From the NCBI GenBank assembly GCA_021804825.1, contig JAJZGX010000010.1, positions 1-40,774 of the forward strand: a stretch of DNA of 40,774 bases, in the 5' to 3' direction. The notes under the pieces were generated by a model that searched no databases, had not been told where the DNA came from, and saw nothing but the letters and a program-made list of their open reading frames with translations. This DNA comes from Pseudomonadota bacterium. Lineage in GTDB: Bacteria; Pseudomonadota; Alphaproteobacteria; Rhizobiales; Beijerinckiaceae. The position numbers and the translations under genes were made by a program. Position 1 is the first letter of the stretch. Every line of letters starts with the position of its first letter. Positions 14,932 to 22,192 of this stretch are shown piece by piece.

Positions 14932-16365
14932 ATGGCCATGGCCACGTCTTCGAGTGTGATGCCCGTGCGGCTCATGGTCAGCCTGATGGCCTTGACCTGT
15001 AGCGCTTTGGTATCCGGCATGACCTATGCGCAGTCAACGGATGTGGAGGGCGGTGCCTATTGGGTGATGCAGCGACGTGCGCAACGCGCGCAGCAAATGC
15101 CGCATATCATTCAGGTCAAGCCGCGCACAACGCAGCACAATAATTTTCAGGCGCAACATTTCAAGCAGTTGCAGCGCCGCCACGTCATTTTCGTGAAGCC
15201 TGCGGCGCCCGCGACCGGCTCGCCCCCGGCCACTGCGGCGGCGGCCCCTGCTGCCCCGCCCGTGACGCCGGATTTTTTCGTTGCGGTGCTTGGCAATGGC
15301 ATGGCGGCCTCCTTGGCCGACGGCCTTCGCCAGAGCTTTCAAGACAAGCCGGACATCGAATTTCTTCCGCAAACGAAGGCGGTATCCGGACTTGTGCGCG
15401 ACGATTACTATGATTGGCAGGCTGAAGCCACGAAGCTGCTCAATGGCTCACAGCGCCTCGACGCCGCCATCATGTTTCTGGGTACGGATGATCATCAGCC
15501 AATTCGCACCGCGACCGGCTATGTCAGACCCGACACGCCGCAATGGACGCAAATCTATCAGGCGCGTGTCACCGCACTGATGGAATTGTTCGCGTCCAAG
15601 CATGTGCCGCTGATTTGGGTCGGTTTGCCGATCGTTCGTGCGCCGCGCATGGCGGCGGCCTATTTGTCGTTCAATGACATCTACAAGGCCGCAGCCGCAG
15701 CTTCGGGCGCGACTTATGTCGATCTTTGGGATGGCTTCGAGAATGACAAGGGCAATTATGACGCTGTAGGCCCTGATGCGCAGGGTAACAGGGCCATGCT
15801 GCGCAAATCCGATGGTATTCATTTCACCCGCACCGGCGCCAGCAAGGCAGCACAATTTCTGCAGGCATCGCTCGATGCGATCTATCAGAAAGACCGTCCA
15901 AATGGAGCCGCGCCGGATGTTGCGACGCTTGCACCCACGCAGACACCGGTGGTGCCCACCACAACGGCAACGCCAGCGACGCCACCCTTGCCGGGCCCGC
16001 CCGTTGCCGATGTGCTGATCAATCCGGCGCCGATCCCCGATATCAGTGCCTTGATCGGGCATGAATTGGCCAAGCCGGTGCTCAACGCCAGCATCGAAGC
16101 GCGTTTGCAGGCCGCGCTGCCGCGCCCTCAGGCTGCGGCCCCGCCCAAGATTGCGCTTGGATCAGCAGCAGGCCCGGTGGCGGCGTTGCAACCGCTGGCG
16201 TTCGGCAATGACGCTTTGCTGGGCGGCAAGCAGGGCGCACCGCGCCGGGGGGCGACTGCGGCACAGGTTTTCGTCGATGGCATGATGGTGCCACAGACCC
16301 AACATCGCCCAGCGCCACCCACCTGGCCCGGCGGCCTGTCGTCACAGAGCACCGACAATCCCTAG
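14932..16365 (+). CDS. Exported DUF459/SGNH-hydrolase-like protein, nucleophile replaced
   Basis: A 477-residue protein. The start MAMATSSSVMPV is placed 8 nt after GGAG; ATGs 6 bp either side are possible. A signal peptide ends near TYAQS, then a low-complexity Ala/Pro linker. The SGNH-like domain (about 115-320) follows the DUF459 pattern: block I VAVLGNG (121-123, normally GDS), block III FLGTDD (184-187, normally GxND), VPLIWVGLPIVRAPRM, YVDLWDGFENDKGNYDAVGPDAQG, and block V DGIH (Asp294, His297). Thus the Asp/His remain but the serine is Gly123 and Asn is Asp186. The C-terminal ~150 residues are Pro/Ala-rich. DUF459 proteins are thought to act on envelope polysaccharide; here activity is doubtful. 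Confidence 0.8.
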   Translation: MAMATSSSVMPVRLMVSLMALTCSALVSGMTYAQSTDVEGGAYWVMQRRAQRAQQMPHIIQVKPRTTQHNNFQAQHFKQLQRRHVIFVKPAAPATGSPPATAAAAPAAPPVTPDFFVAVLGNGMAASLADGLRQSFQDKPDIEFLPQTKAVSGLVRDDYYDWQAEATKLLNGSQRLDAAIMFLGTDDHQPIRTATGYVRPDTPQWTQIYQARVTALMELFASKHVPLIWVGLPIVRAPRMAAAYLSFNDIYKAAAAASGATYVDLWDGFENDKGNYDAVGPDAQGNRAMLRKSDGIHFTRTGASKAAQFLQASLDAIYQKDRPNGAAPDVATLAPTQTPVVPTTTATPATPPLPGPPVADVLINPAPIPDISALIGHELAKPVLNASIEARLQAALPRPQAAAPPKIALGSAAGPVAALQPLAFGNDALLGGKQGAPRRGATAAQVFVDGMMVPQTQHRPAPPTWPGGLSSQSTDNP

Positions 16366-16442
16366 TTCACGCTGGGTTCAACGCATCTGGCTGCGCAAGA
16401 TCACAGCGGTTCGAGCGGCCCCGGTAAATCGCCAGAGCGGCG

Positions 16443-16859
16443 TCAGGGCGTCGCTATGCCGCGGATGTTGCCGTAACCCGGGAAGAAGCATTTGCAGCCA
16501 CGCCCGGCAAATTCAGGCCCCGGCAATTGGCATTCGCCCGCTTGTGTCGAGCACTCGTGGGCCGGCGTATGCTTGCCATAGGGACTGTAGGGAGCCGGCT
16601 GCTGATAATAGACCGGTGGCGGCGATTGATAATAGACCGGCGGTGGCGGTGGATAATAAACCGGCGGCGGCTGATAATAGTTTGGCGGGGGCTGATAATA
16701 GCCGGGGGCCGGCAAATAACGTGGTGCAGGGTGATGATGATGATGGAACCAGCGATGCAAAAGCCCGCCGTCTCGATCACCGTCAGCCCTTGCCCCGCCA
16801 ACGGCTGCGCTCATCGTGGCCAGCAATAATGGCAGCAGCCAGAGCTTGGAATATCGCAT
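16443..16859 (-). CDS. Small exported Pro/Tyr-rich repeat protein
   Basis: A 138-residue protein of unknown function. GGAGAGG precedes the ATG of MRYSKLWLLPLLLATMSAAVGGARA, a good signal peptide. The mature part has a HRWFHHHHH metal-binding-like run, then about six YYQPPP/VYYPPP repeats (roughly 50-95), which are also visible in DNA as repeated TGATAATA units between 16601 and 16702. The C-terminus contains four cysteines (HECSTQAGECQLPG and GCKCFFPG), likely two disulfides. Such proteins are typically wall- or envelope-associated. The ORF is believable because of signal peptide, ribosome-binding site and repeat structure. It is convergent with the DUF459 gene. Confidence 0.68.
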   Translation of the reverse strand: MRYSKLWLLPLLLATMSAAVGGARADGDRDGGLLHRWFHHHHHPAPRYLPAPGYYQPPPNYYQPPPVYYPPPPPVYYQSPPPVYYQQPAPYSPYGKHTPAHECSTQAGECQLPGPEFAGRGCKCFFPGYGNIRGIATP

Positions 16860-17017
16860 GGCGATACCTCTCCAAAAATGGCAGATTAAGATCAAGTTGT
16901 GCTTGAAGCAAGCGGCACGTCGCTTCGGCCGCAAGGCCTTGAAAGTTGCCAAACTGCAGTTGCGGGCCTATGCAGAGTGCCCGCCATCCACCATGTCTTC
17001 GGGAGCATTGCAGCACC

Positions 17018-17518
17018 GTGAATGAAGCCGCGCCCTTGGCAGGGCAAGCCCAGAATGTCAGCCCTGCTGTCAACCCGCCGCTGCGGCTTTGGGCGCTCGA
17101 CCCCGAAGACCTGGCTACGGTTGCCAGCCACATGCAGGATGCCTTGCTGTCGCCCCTCAATGCGGTCTGGCTGCCAAAGCAGCGACGTTTCGCGCTGGCT
17201 TGCGAGAGGCTGGACTGGATCGCCTCGCAGGGCGAGCAATGGATGCGACGCGAGTCGGGCCTGCATTTCGACCATGTCGTGCGGGTCGAGCGGGCAGGTT
17301 TCGGGGCGTCGTCCAAGGTTCTGCAACTCGTGGAGATCAAATTTTCGAGCACGACAGCACCCGAAGGCTTGATCGACCTTGCCTTCAGGGATGGCGAGAC
17401 CATCCGCCTGCATGTCGAATGTGTCGAAGCCTGCCTGCGCGATCTGGGCGAAGCCGTTTCAACCAATGTGCCCCCGATGTCGCAGCGTCGTGTGCCCCAG
17501 GACCGATTTTCCCGATGA
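17018..17518 (+). CDS. DUF2948 family protein
   Basis: A 166-residue conserved alphaproteobacterial protein of unknown function. The start is a GTG preceded by GGGAG 12 nt upstream; a longer frame exists only from a TTG lacking support. Family-typical segments are LRLWALDPEDLATVASHMQDAL near 20-45, AVWLPKQRRFALACERLDW, GLHFDHVVRVERAG and the C-terminal IRLHVECVEACLRDLGE. Its last bases overlap the hisD start by ATGA. The order DUF2948-hisD-UPF0262 is, from memory, common in Hyphomicrobiales. That suggests a shared transcript, not necessarily a histidine-pathway role. Confidence 0.85.
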   Translation: MNEAAPLAGQAQNVSPAVNPPLRLWALDPEDLATVASHMQDALLSPLNAVWLPKQRRFALACERLDWIASQGEQWMRRESGLHFDHVVRVERAGFGASSKVLQLVEIKFSSTTAPEGLIDLAFRDGETIRLHVECVEACLRDLGEAVSTNVPPMSQRRVPQDRFSR

Positions 17519-18837
17519 GCCAGCCCATGACTTCCCCGCCAGGCCCACAACGGCTGGATGCGCGGGCCGCTGATTTTGAAGCACAATTCCTTGCCCTGCT
17601 GGCGCTCAAACGCGAAGTGGCCGTCGATGTTGACGCGGCGGTGGCCGCGATCATTGCTGATGTCGTCGCGCGCGGCGATGCCGCGGTGCTGGATTACACC
17701 AAGCGGTTTGACCGGCTCGACATCAGTGCTGCCGAATTGCGCGTGAGCCAGGACGAGATTGACGCGGCTTGCCACAAGGTGGATCGCGATGCACTGGCCG
17801 CACTGGAATTCGCGCATGAGCGGATTCGCAGCTTCCATCTGCGGCAGTTGCCCACCGATACCATGTTTACCGATGGCCTTGGTGTGCGGCTTGGCTGGCG
17901 CTGGCGGGCCATTGAGGCCGTAGGGCTTTATGTGCCCGGCGGCACCGCGAGCTATCCATCGTCCGTGCTGATGAATGCCGTGCCGGCCAAGGTGGCGGGC
18001 GTTCGGCGCATCGTCATGGTGGTTCCGGCGCCCGAAGGCATCATCAGCCCGCTGGTTCTAGCAGCGGCGCGGCTTGGTGGCGTTGACGAAATTTACCGCA
18101 TCGGCGGCGCGCAGGCCGTGGCGGCCTTGGCTCATGGCACGGCGAGCATCGCGCCGGTGGCGAAAATCGTCGGGCCGGGCAATGCCTATGTCGCGGCCGC
18201 CAAGCGCCGGGTGTTCGGCACAGTCGGGATCGACATGATCGCCGGGCCTTCAGAAGTGCTGATCCTAGCCGATGGCACGGCCAATCCTGCATGGGTGGCG
18301 GCTGATTTGCTGGCGCAGGCCGAGCATGACAAGGCGGCCCAATCGATCTTGATCACCAGCGATGCGCGGCTGGCGGCTGAAGTGGAAGCCAGCGTCACGG
18401 CGCAATTGACGACGCTGCCGCGCCGCGACATTGCCGCTGCCAGCTGGCGCGATTTCGGGGCGATCATTCTTGTCGAAAAGCTGCGGGATGGCGTGGGGCT
18501 CGCCGACCGTCTCGCGCCTGAGCATCTGGAAATCATCGCGGAAGACGCTGATGCCCTGGCCCATGACGTCCATAATGCCGGGGCCATTTTCATCGGCGGC
18601 TATACGCCGGAGGCGATAGGCGACTATGTCGGCGGCTCCAACCATGTGCTACCAACGGCACGTTCCGCAAGGTTTTCATCCGGGCTGGGTGTGCTCGATT
18701 TCATGAAGCGCACCTCACTGCTTGCCTGTGATGCGTCAAGCCTGCGTGCGCTGGGGCCGGCGGCCATGACGCTGGGTGAATCAGAAGGGCTGAGCGCCCA
18801 TGCCCGCTCGGTCGCCATAAGGCTCAACCTCGGATAA
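17515..18837 (+). CDS. hisD: Histidinol dehydrogenase
   Basis: A 440-residue enzyme oxidising L-histidinol to L-histidine with two NAD in the last steps of histidine synthesis. The start MSQPMTSPPG overlaps the DUF2948 stop; an ATG 12 bp downstream is an alternative. Seen: the EAVGLYVPGGTASYPSSVLMNAVPAKVAGV signature region at about 134-163 (longest core quoted in parts), IVGPGNAYVAAAKR at 218-231, MIAGPSEVLILAD, Zn-ligand segment with Gln268 and His271 (AQAEHDKAAQ), the LAPEHLEII catalytic Glu-His, and GSNHVLPT. All expected residues are present and length is normal. UPF0262 follows after 3 bp. Confidence 0.96.
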   Translation: MSQPMTSPPGPQRLDARAADFEAQFLALLALKREVAVDVDAAVAAIIADVVARGDAAVLDYTKRFDRLDISAAELRVSQDEIDAACHKVDRDALAALEFAHERIRSFHLRQLPTDTMFTDGLGVRLGWRWRAIEAVGLYVPGGTASYPSSVLMNAVPAKVAGVRRIVMVVPAPEGIISPLVLAAARLGGVDEIYRIGGAQAVAALAHGTASIAPVAKIVGPGNAYVAAAKRRVFGTVGIDMIAGPSEVLILADGTANPAWVAADLLAQAEHDKAAQSILITSDARLAAEVEASVTAQLTTLPRRDIAAASWRDFGAIILVEKLRDGVGLADRLAPEHLEIIAEDADALAHDVHNAGAIFIGGYTPEAIGDYVGGSNHVLPTARSARFSSGLGVLDFMKRTSLLACDASSLRALGPAAMTLGESEGLSAHARSVAIRLNLG

Positions 18838-18840
18838 GCC

Positions 18841-19323
18841 ATGGCGCCAGAACCCATCGATCAGAGGCTTTGCGCCATCGAACTCGACGAGGCGTCGATT
18901 GGCCGCGGCACGCCTGATCAGGAGCATGAACGGGCGGTCGCGATTTATGATGTGATCGAGGCCAATGAATTCGGCCTTGCCAGCGGCGAGCCCGGGCCCT
19001 TCATACTGCGCCTTGCCTTGCAGGATGCCCGCCTCGTGATGGATGTGCGGGCGCAAGACGGCACCGCGCTGGTAAGCCACCATCTTTCCCTGACGCCGTT
19101 TCGCCCGGTTCTGAAAGATTATTTCGCGATTTGCGACCGGTATTTCACTGCGATCCGCACGGCGACCCCAGCGCAGATCGAAGTGCTCGATATGGGCCGC
19201 CGCGCCTTGCATAATCAGGGGGCGGAAATTCTGAAAGCCCGCCTCGAAGGCAAGATTTCCTGTGATTTCAACACGGCACGGCGCTTGTTCACGCTGGTTA
19301 CGGCGCTGCACTGGCGCGGCTAG
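18841..19323 (+). CDS. UPF0262 family protein
   Basis: A 160-residue conserved alphaproteobacterial protein without assigned function. Recognised from its order in the hisD operon and family-like segments: QRLCAIELDEASIGRGTPDQ, EHERAVAIYDVIEANEF, LTPFRPVLKDYFAICDRYF, IEVLDMGRRALHNQGAEIL and CDFNTARRLFTLVTALHWRG at the C-terminus. No signal peptide or membrane segment, so cytoplasmic. It starts 3 bp after hisD and ends 1 bp from the stop of the convergent MerR gene. Confidence 0.88.
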   Translation: MAPEPIDQRLCAIELDEASIGRGTPDQEHERAVAIYDVIEANEFGLASGEPGPFILRLALQDARLVMDVRAQDGTALVSHHLSLTPFRPVLKDYFAICDRYFTAIRTATPAQIEVLDMGRRALHNQGAEILKARLEGKISCDFNTARRLFTLVTALHWRG

Positions 19324-19324
19324 T

Positions 19325-19810
19325 TCAACCGACGTCACTGCTTTCATGGCGGGCAGCTTCGAGCAGGCTGGCGCAGGCGTCGATCTCGCGCACCAAGGCT
19401 TCGAGCTGGTCGAGACCAAGCGCGTCAAACCCGCCGCCCTGCGGCATTACCTCGCCGTCGTCATCGTCGTCACGCGGCGCAGCGGCCATCTCGCCCGAAA
19501 ACATCTTGAGGCGGCCTTCTTGCCGCATGGCGCCGCTTGCTGCGATCACCGCACGCAAGCCTTTTTCTTTCAGGATCCGCTGCACACCTTTGATGGTGTA
19601 GCCTTCCTGATAGAGCAGGTGCTGGATGGCGCGCACCAATTCGACATCTTCTGGCCGGTAATAGCGGCGCCCGCCGCCGCGCTTGAGCGGCTTGATCTGG
19701 GAAAACCGGGTTTCCCAAAAGCGAAGCACGTGCTGCGGCAATGCCAAAGCCTCAGCGACTTCGCTGATGGTGCGAAAAGCATCCTGGCTCTTTTCACTGT
19801 CGTTGACCAC
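19325..19810 (-). CDS. MerR-family transcriptional regulator
   Basis: A 161-residue regulator beginning at GTG; no in-frame ATG exists before the DNA-binding domain. The winged HTH (about 13-80) reads [28 protein letters not shown], then [22 protein letters not shown] and [11 protein letters not shown]. The rest is a poorly conserved acidic tail (DDDDDGE) and a short helix; there are no cysteines placed for metal sensing as in MerR/CueR. It follows ihfA by 47 bp, an arrangement common in this order, and probably shares its transcript. Target genes are unknown. Confidence 0.9.
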   Translation of the reverse strand: MVNDSEKSQDAFRTISEVAEALALPQHVLRFWETRFSQIKPLKRGGGRRYYRPEDVELVRAIQHLLYQEGYTIKGVQRILKEKGLRAVIAASGAMRQEGRLKMFSGEMAAAPRDDDDDGEVMPQGGGFDALGLDQLEALVREIDACASLLEAARHESSDVG

Positions 19811-19857
19811 GAATCACATCGCTACGAGCTACGATGCCCAGAGCTTAACAAAAGTCT

Positions 19858-20199
19858 TCAAAAACCGCCAGACGGGTTATCGAGCCCGTTCACGCGTGCT
19901 TTCAGCACATTGGAGGGTTTGAACACCATGACGCGCCGTGGCCGGATCGGCACCTCGATACCGGTTTTCGGGTTGCGTCCGATCCGCTGCGATTTGTGGC
20001 GCACTTCGAAGGTTCCGAAGGACGAGAGTTTCACATTCTCTTGGCGCGTCAGCGACTGGGTGATCTCGTCGAGCACCATTTCCACAAGATCCGCCGACTC
20101 GCGCCGCGACAACCCCAGCTTCAGAAAAATCGCGCGCACCAAATCGGCTTTGGTAACTGTTTCGCTGATCTGTAGTTCTGCAATCTTCTTATCAAGCAT
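19858..20199 (-). CDS. ihfA: Integration host factor subunit alpha
   Basis: A 113-residue DNA-bending HU/IHF-fold protein. The start [10 protein letters not shown] follows GAGGATAG; a TTG 12 bp upstream is less likely. Features: [33 protein letters not shown] dimerisation helices, [23 protein letters not shown] with the intercalating proline, and [15 protein letters not shown] at the end. The pattern ([16 protein letters not shown]-like) is of IHF alpha, not HU. In many relatives plsX-fabH precede it; here the upstream region is intergenic and divergent purM begins instead. Confidence 0.95.
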   Translation of the reverse strand: MLDKKIAELQISETVTKADLVRAIFLKLGLSRRESADLVEMVLDEITQSLTRQENVKLSSFGTFEVRHKSQRIGRNPKTGIEVPIRPRRVMVFKPSNVLKARVNGLDNPSGGF

Positions 20200-20504
20200 G
20201 ACTATCCTCAAATTCGGGCCTAGAAACCTTCACAATTGCAATATGCGCCAGACTCAGCACCGCCTCGCGACCTGCCACTTTGGCTAAAGACTTGCCCATT
20301 TGGACAACAAAAATCAATCTTACGCAAAGCTGACGAAATGCAGTCAGCCACGTTGAAACATCAACCTCAACTTTGCGGAATGCTACCATGAATTTTGTTG
20401 CTAGCGCAACTGTGGCGCGTAGAAAATTAGAAATATTTGCATATCTGGCATGCCAAAACGAACATTCGGCTTGTATGCCATGGGGCGGATGTCTATGAGA
20501 AGCC
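20200..20504. promoter_or_regulatory. Divergent ihfA/purM intergenic region
   Basis: About 305 bp that is clearly AT-richer than its surroundings and should contain both promoters. A perfect 10-bp palindrome TGGCATGCCA lies at 20446-20455, about 50 bp before the purM ATG. A minus-strand frame spans the region, but it lacks a ribosome-binding site and family features. I see no terminator or RNA gene. Confidence 0.45.
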
Positions 20505-21611
20505 ATGAATGACGAGCCTTCCCCGAGATCATCAGCGGCTGCTCCTCCTTTGACCTATGCACAGGCCGGCGTGGATATTGACGCCGGAAATGCCATGGTC
20601 GAGGCGATCAAGCCGCTTGTTCGCGCCACACGACGCCCCGGCGCAGATGCCGAGATCGGCGGGTTTGGCGGCCTTTTCGATCTCAAGGCAGCCGGATTTC
20701 ATGATCCGATCCTCGTGGCCGCCAATGACGGGGTTGGCACCAAGGTGAAAATCGCCGCAGCCACCGGTCTGCATGCGACAATCGGCATTGATCTCGTGGC
20801 CATGTGCGTCAACGACATCATCGTCCAAGGCGCCGAGCCGCTATTTTTTCTTGACTATTTTGCAACCGCCGGGCTGCAACCTGCCATGGGCGCGGCCATC
20901 GTTGCCGGCATCGCCGAAGGCTGCCGCCAGGCGCACTGTGCCCTCATCGGCGGAGAAACCGCTGAAATGCCCGGCGTCTATCGCAAAGGTGATTACGACC
21001 TTGCCGGCTTTTGTGTTGGTGCGGTCGAGCGTGGTGACTTGTTGCCGCGTCCTGACATGGCAGCGGGCGATGTGATCATCGGCCTGGCCTCGTCGGGGGT
21101 GCATTCCAACGGCTATTCGCTGGTGCGCCAGATTGTCGAGCGCAGCGGGCTCACTTACGCGGCGCCGACGCCTTTTGCGCCTGAGCGCGGTGAAATGACC
21201 TCGCTTGGCGCGGCGTTGCTGGCGCCGACCCGCATCTATGTTCGGGCCGTGCTGGCGGCCATCCGCGCCACCAAGGCGATCAAGGGCCTCGCCCATATCA
21301 CCGGCGGCGGCTTTCCCGACAATATTCCCCGCGTTCTGCCGGAGGCTCTCGCGGCGCGGGTCAATCTCGCGGCGGTCAATGTGCCGGCGGTATTCAGCTG
21401 GCTGGCGCGCGTCGGCGCCTTGAGCGAAGCCGAAATGCTGCGCACCTTCAATTGCGGGGTCGGCATGATCGTCATTGTCGCGGCGCGTGACGCGGCGGCG
21501 GTGATGGCGACATTGCGTGCCGAGGGCGAAACCGTGTTTGAACTGGGTGTGCTGGAGCCGCGCGGCGAGGGCGCCCCGGTGCGCTATGACGGCGCGCTGG
21601 CGCTGACGTGA
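20505..21611 (+). CDS. purM: Phosphoribosylformylglycinamidine cyclo-ligase (AIR synthetase)
   Basis: A 368-residue ATP-dependent enzyme forming AIR from FGAM, step five of purine synthesis. Seen: [24 protein letters not shown], the GGFGGLFDL segment, [42 protein letters not shown] and [11 protein letters not shown], followed by [19 protein letters not shown] and [16 protein letters not shown]. All are standard for the AIRS fold, with a slightly long N-terminal tail ([15 protein letters not shown]). Weak ribosome-binding site GAGAAG. Overlaps purN by GTGA, so translation is coupled. Confidence 0.96.
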   Translation: MNDEPSPRSSAAAPPLTYAQAGVDIDAGNAMVEAIKPLVRATRRPGADAEIGGFGGLFDLKAAGFHDPILVAANDGVGTKVKIAAATGLHATIGIDLVAMCVNDIIVQGAEPLFFLDYFATAGLQPAMGAAIVAGIAEGCRQAHCALIGGETAEMPGVYRKGDYDLAGFCVGAVERGDLLPRPDMAAGDVIIGLASSGVHSNGYSLVRQIVERSGLTYAAPTPFAPERGEMTSLGAALLAPTRIYVRAVLAAIRATKAIKGLAHITGGGFPDNIPRVLPEALAARVNLAAVNVPAVFSWLARVGALSEAEMLRTFNCGVGMIVIVAARDAAAVMATLRAEGETVFELGVLEPRGEGAPVRYDGALALT

Positions 21612-22192
21612 CGTCGGCGCGCGTTTCGACGGCCGTGCTCATCTCCGGGCGTGGCTCCAATATGCAGGCCTTGGTCGAGGCCGCGACCGATCCGCTTTTT
21701 CCGGCGTCGATCGATCTGGTGATCGCCAACCGGCCCGATGCCGAGGGTCTGGCCTTTGCGCAGGCACACGGCATCAAGACCGCGCTGGTCGAGCACAAGG
21801 ATTTCGCCGATCGCCAAGCCTTCGATGGTGCCCTGCTGGCAGAATTATTGGCGCATCATATCGAATTCATTTGCCTCGCCGGTTTCATGAGGGTGCTCAC
21901 ACCCGATTTTGTGGCTTGCTGGGCCGGGCGGATCATCAACATCCACCCCTCGCTTCTGCCGGACTTCAAAGGCCTTGATACCCATGCCCGCGCCTTGGCG
22001 GCGAAGGTCAGCGAACATGGGTGCAGCGTGCATCACGTCATTGCCGGGCTCGATGAGGGCAAGGTCATCATGCAGGCGCGGGTTCCGGTCATGCAGGACG
22101 ATACGCCCGCAACGCTGGCAGCGCGGGTGTTGCGCGAAGAGCATCGCATCTATCCGCTGGCTTTGGCAGAAGTCGTGCGCGAGATGGATTAG
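21608..22192 (+). CDS. purN: Phosphoribosylglycinamide formyltransferase
   Basis: A 194-residue GAR transformylase using 10-formyl-tetrahydrofolate. It starts with GTG overlapping the purM stop. The N-terminal [13 protein letters not shown] binds the phosphate of GAR. Catalytic Asn111 and His113 lie in NIHPSLLP, and Asp149 in [10 protein letters not shown]. One family histidine after the NIHPSLLP motif (usually GLHTH) is Asp here (GLDTH, Asp124), a change outside the catalytic triad. Ends by sharing TTAG with the convergent oxidoreductase gene. Confidence 0.95.
   Translation: MTSARVSTAVLISGRGSNMQALVEAATDPLFPASIDLVIANRPDAEGLAFAQAHGIKTALVEHKDFADRQAFDGALLAELLAHHIEFICLAGFMRVLTPDFVACWAGRIINIHPSLLPDFKGLDTHARALAAKVSEHGCSVHHVIAGLDEGKVIMQARVPVMQDDTPATLAARVLREEHRIYPLALAEVVREMD

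Noticed and set aside
16860-17017. Small genes in the gap between the Pro-rich protein gene and DUF2948
   Set aside because: Only short frames without ribosome-binding sites; the region is best read as divergent promoters.
20192-20506. 104-codon minus-strand frame spanning the ihfA/purM gap
   Set aside because: No ribosome-binding site, no recognisable motif, overlaps the promoters of two certain genes and would overlap the ihfA start.
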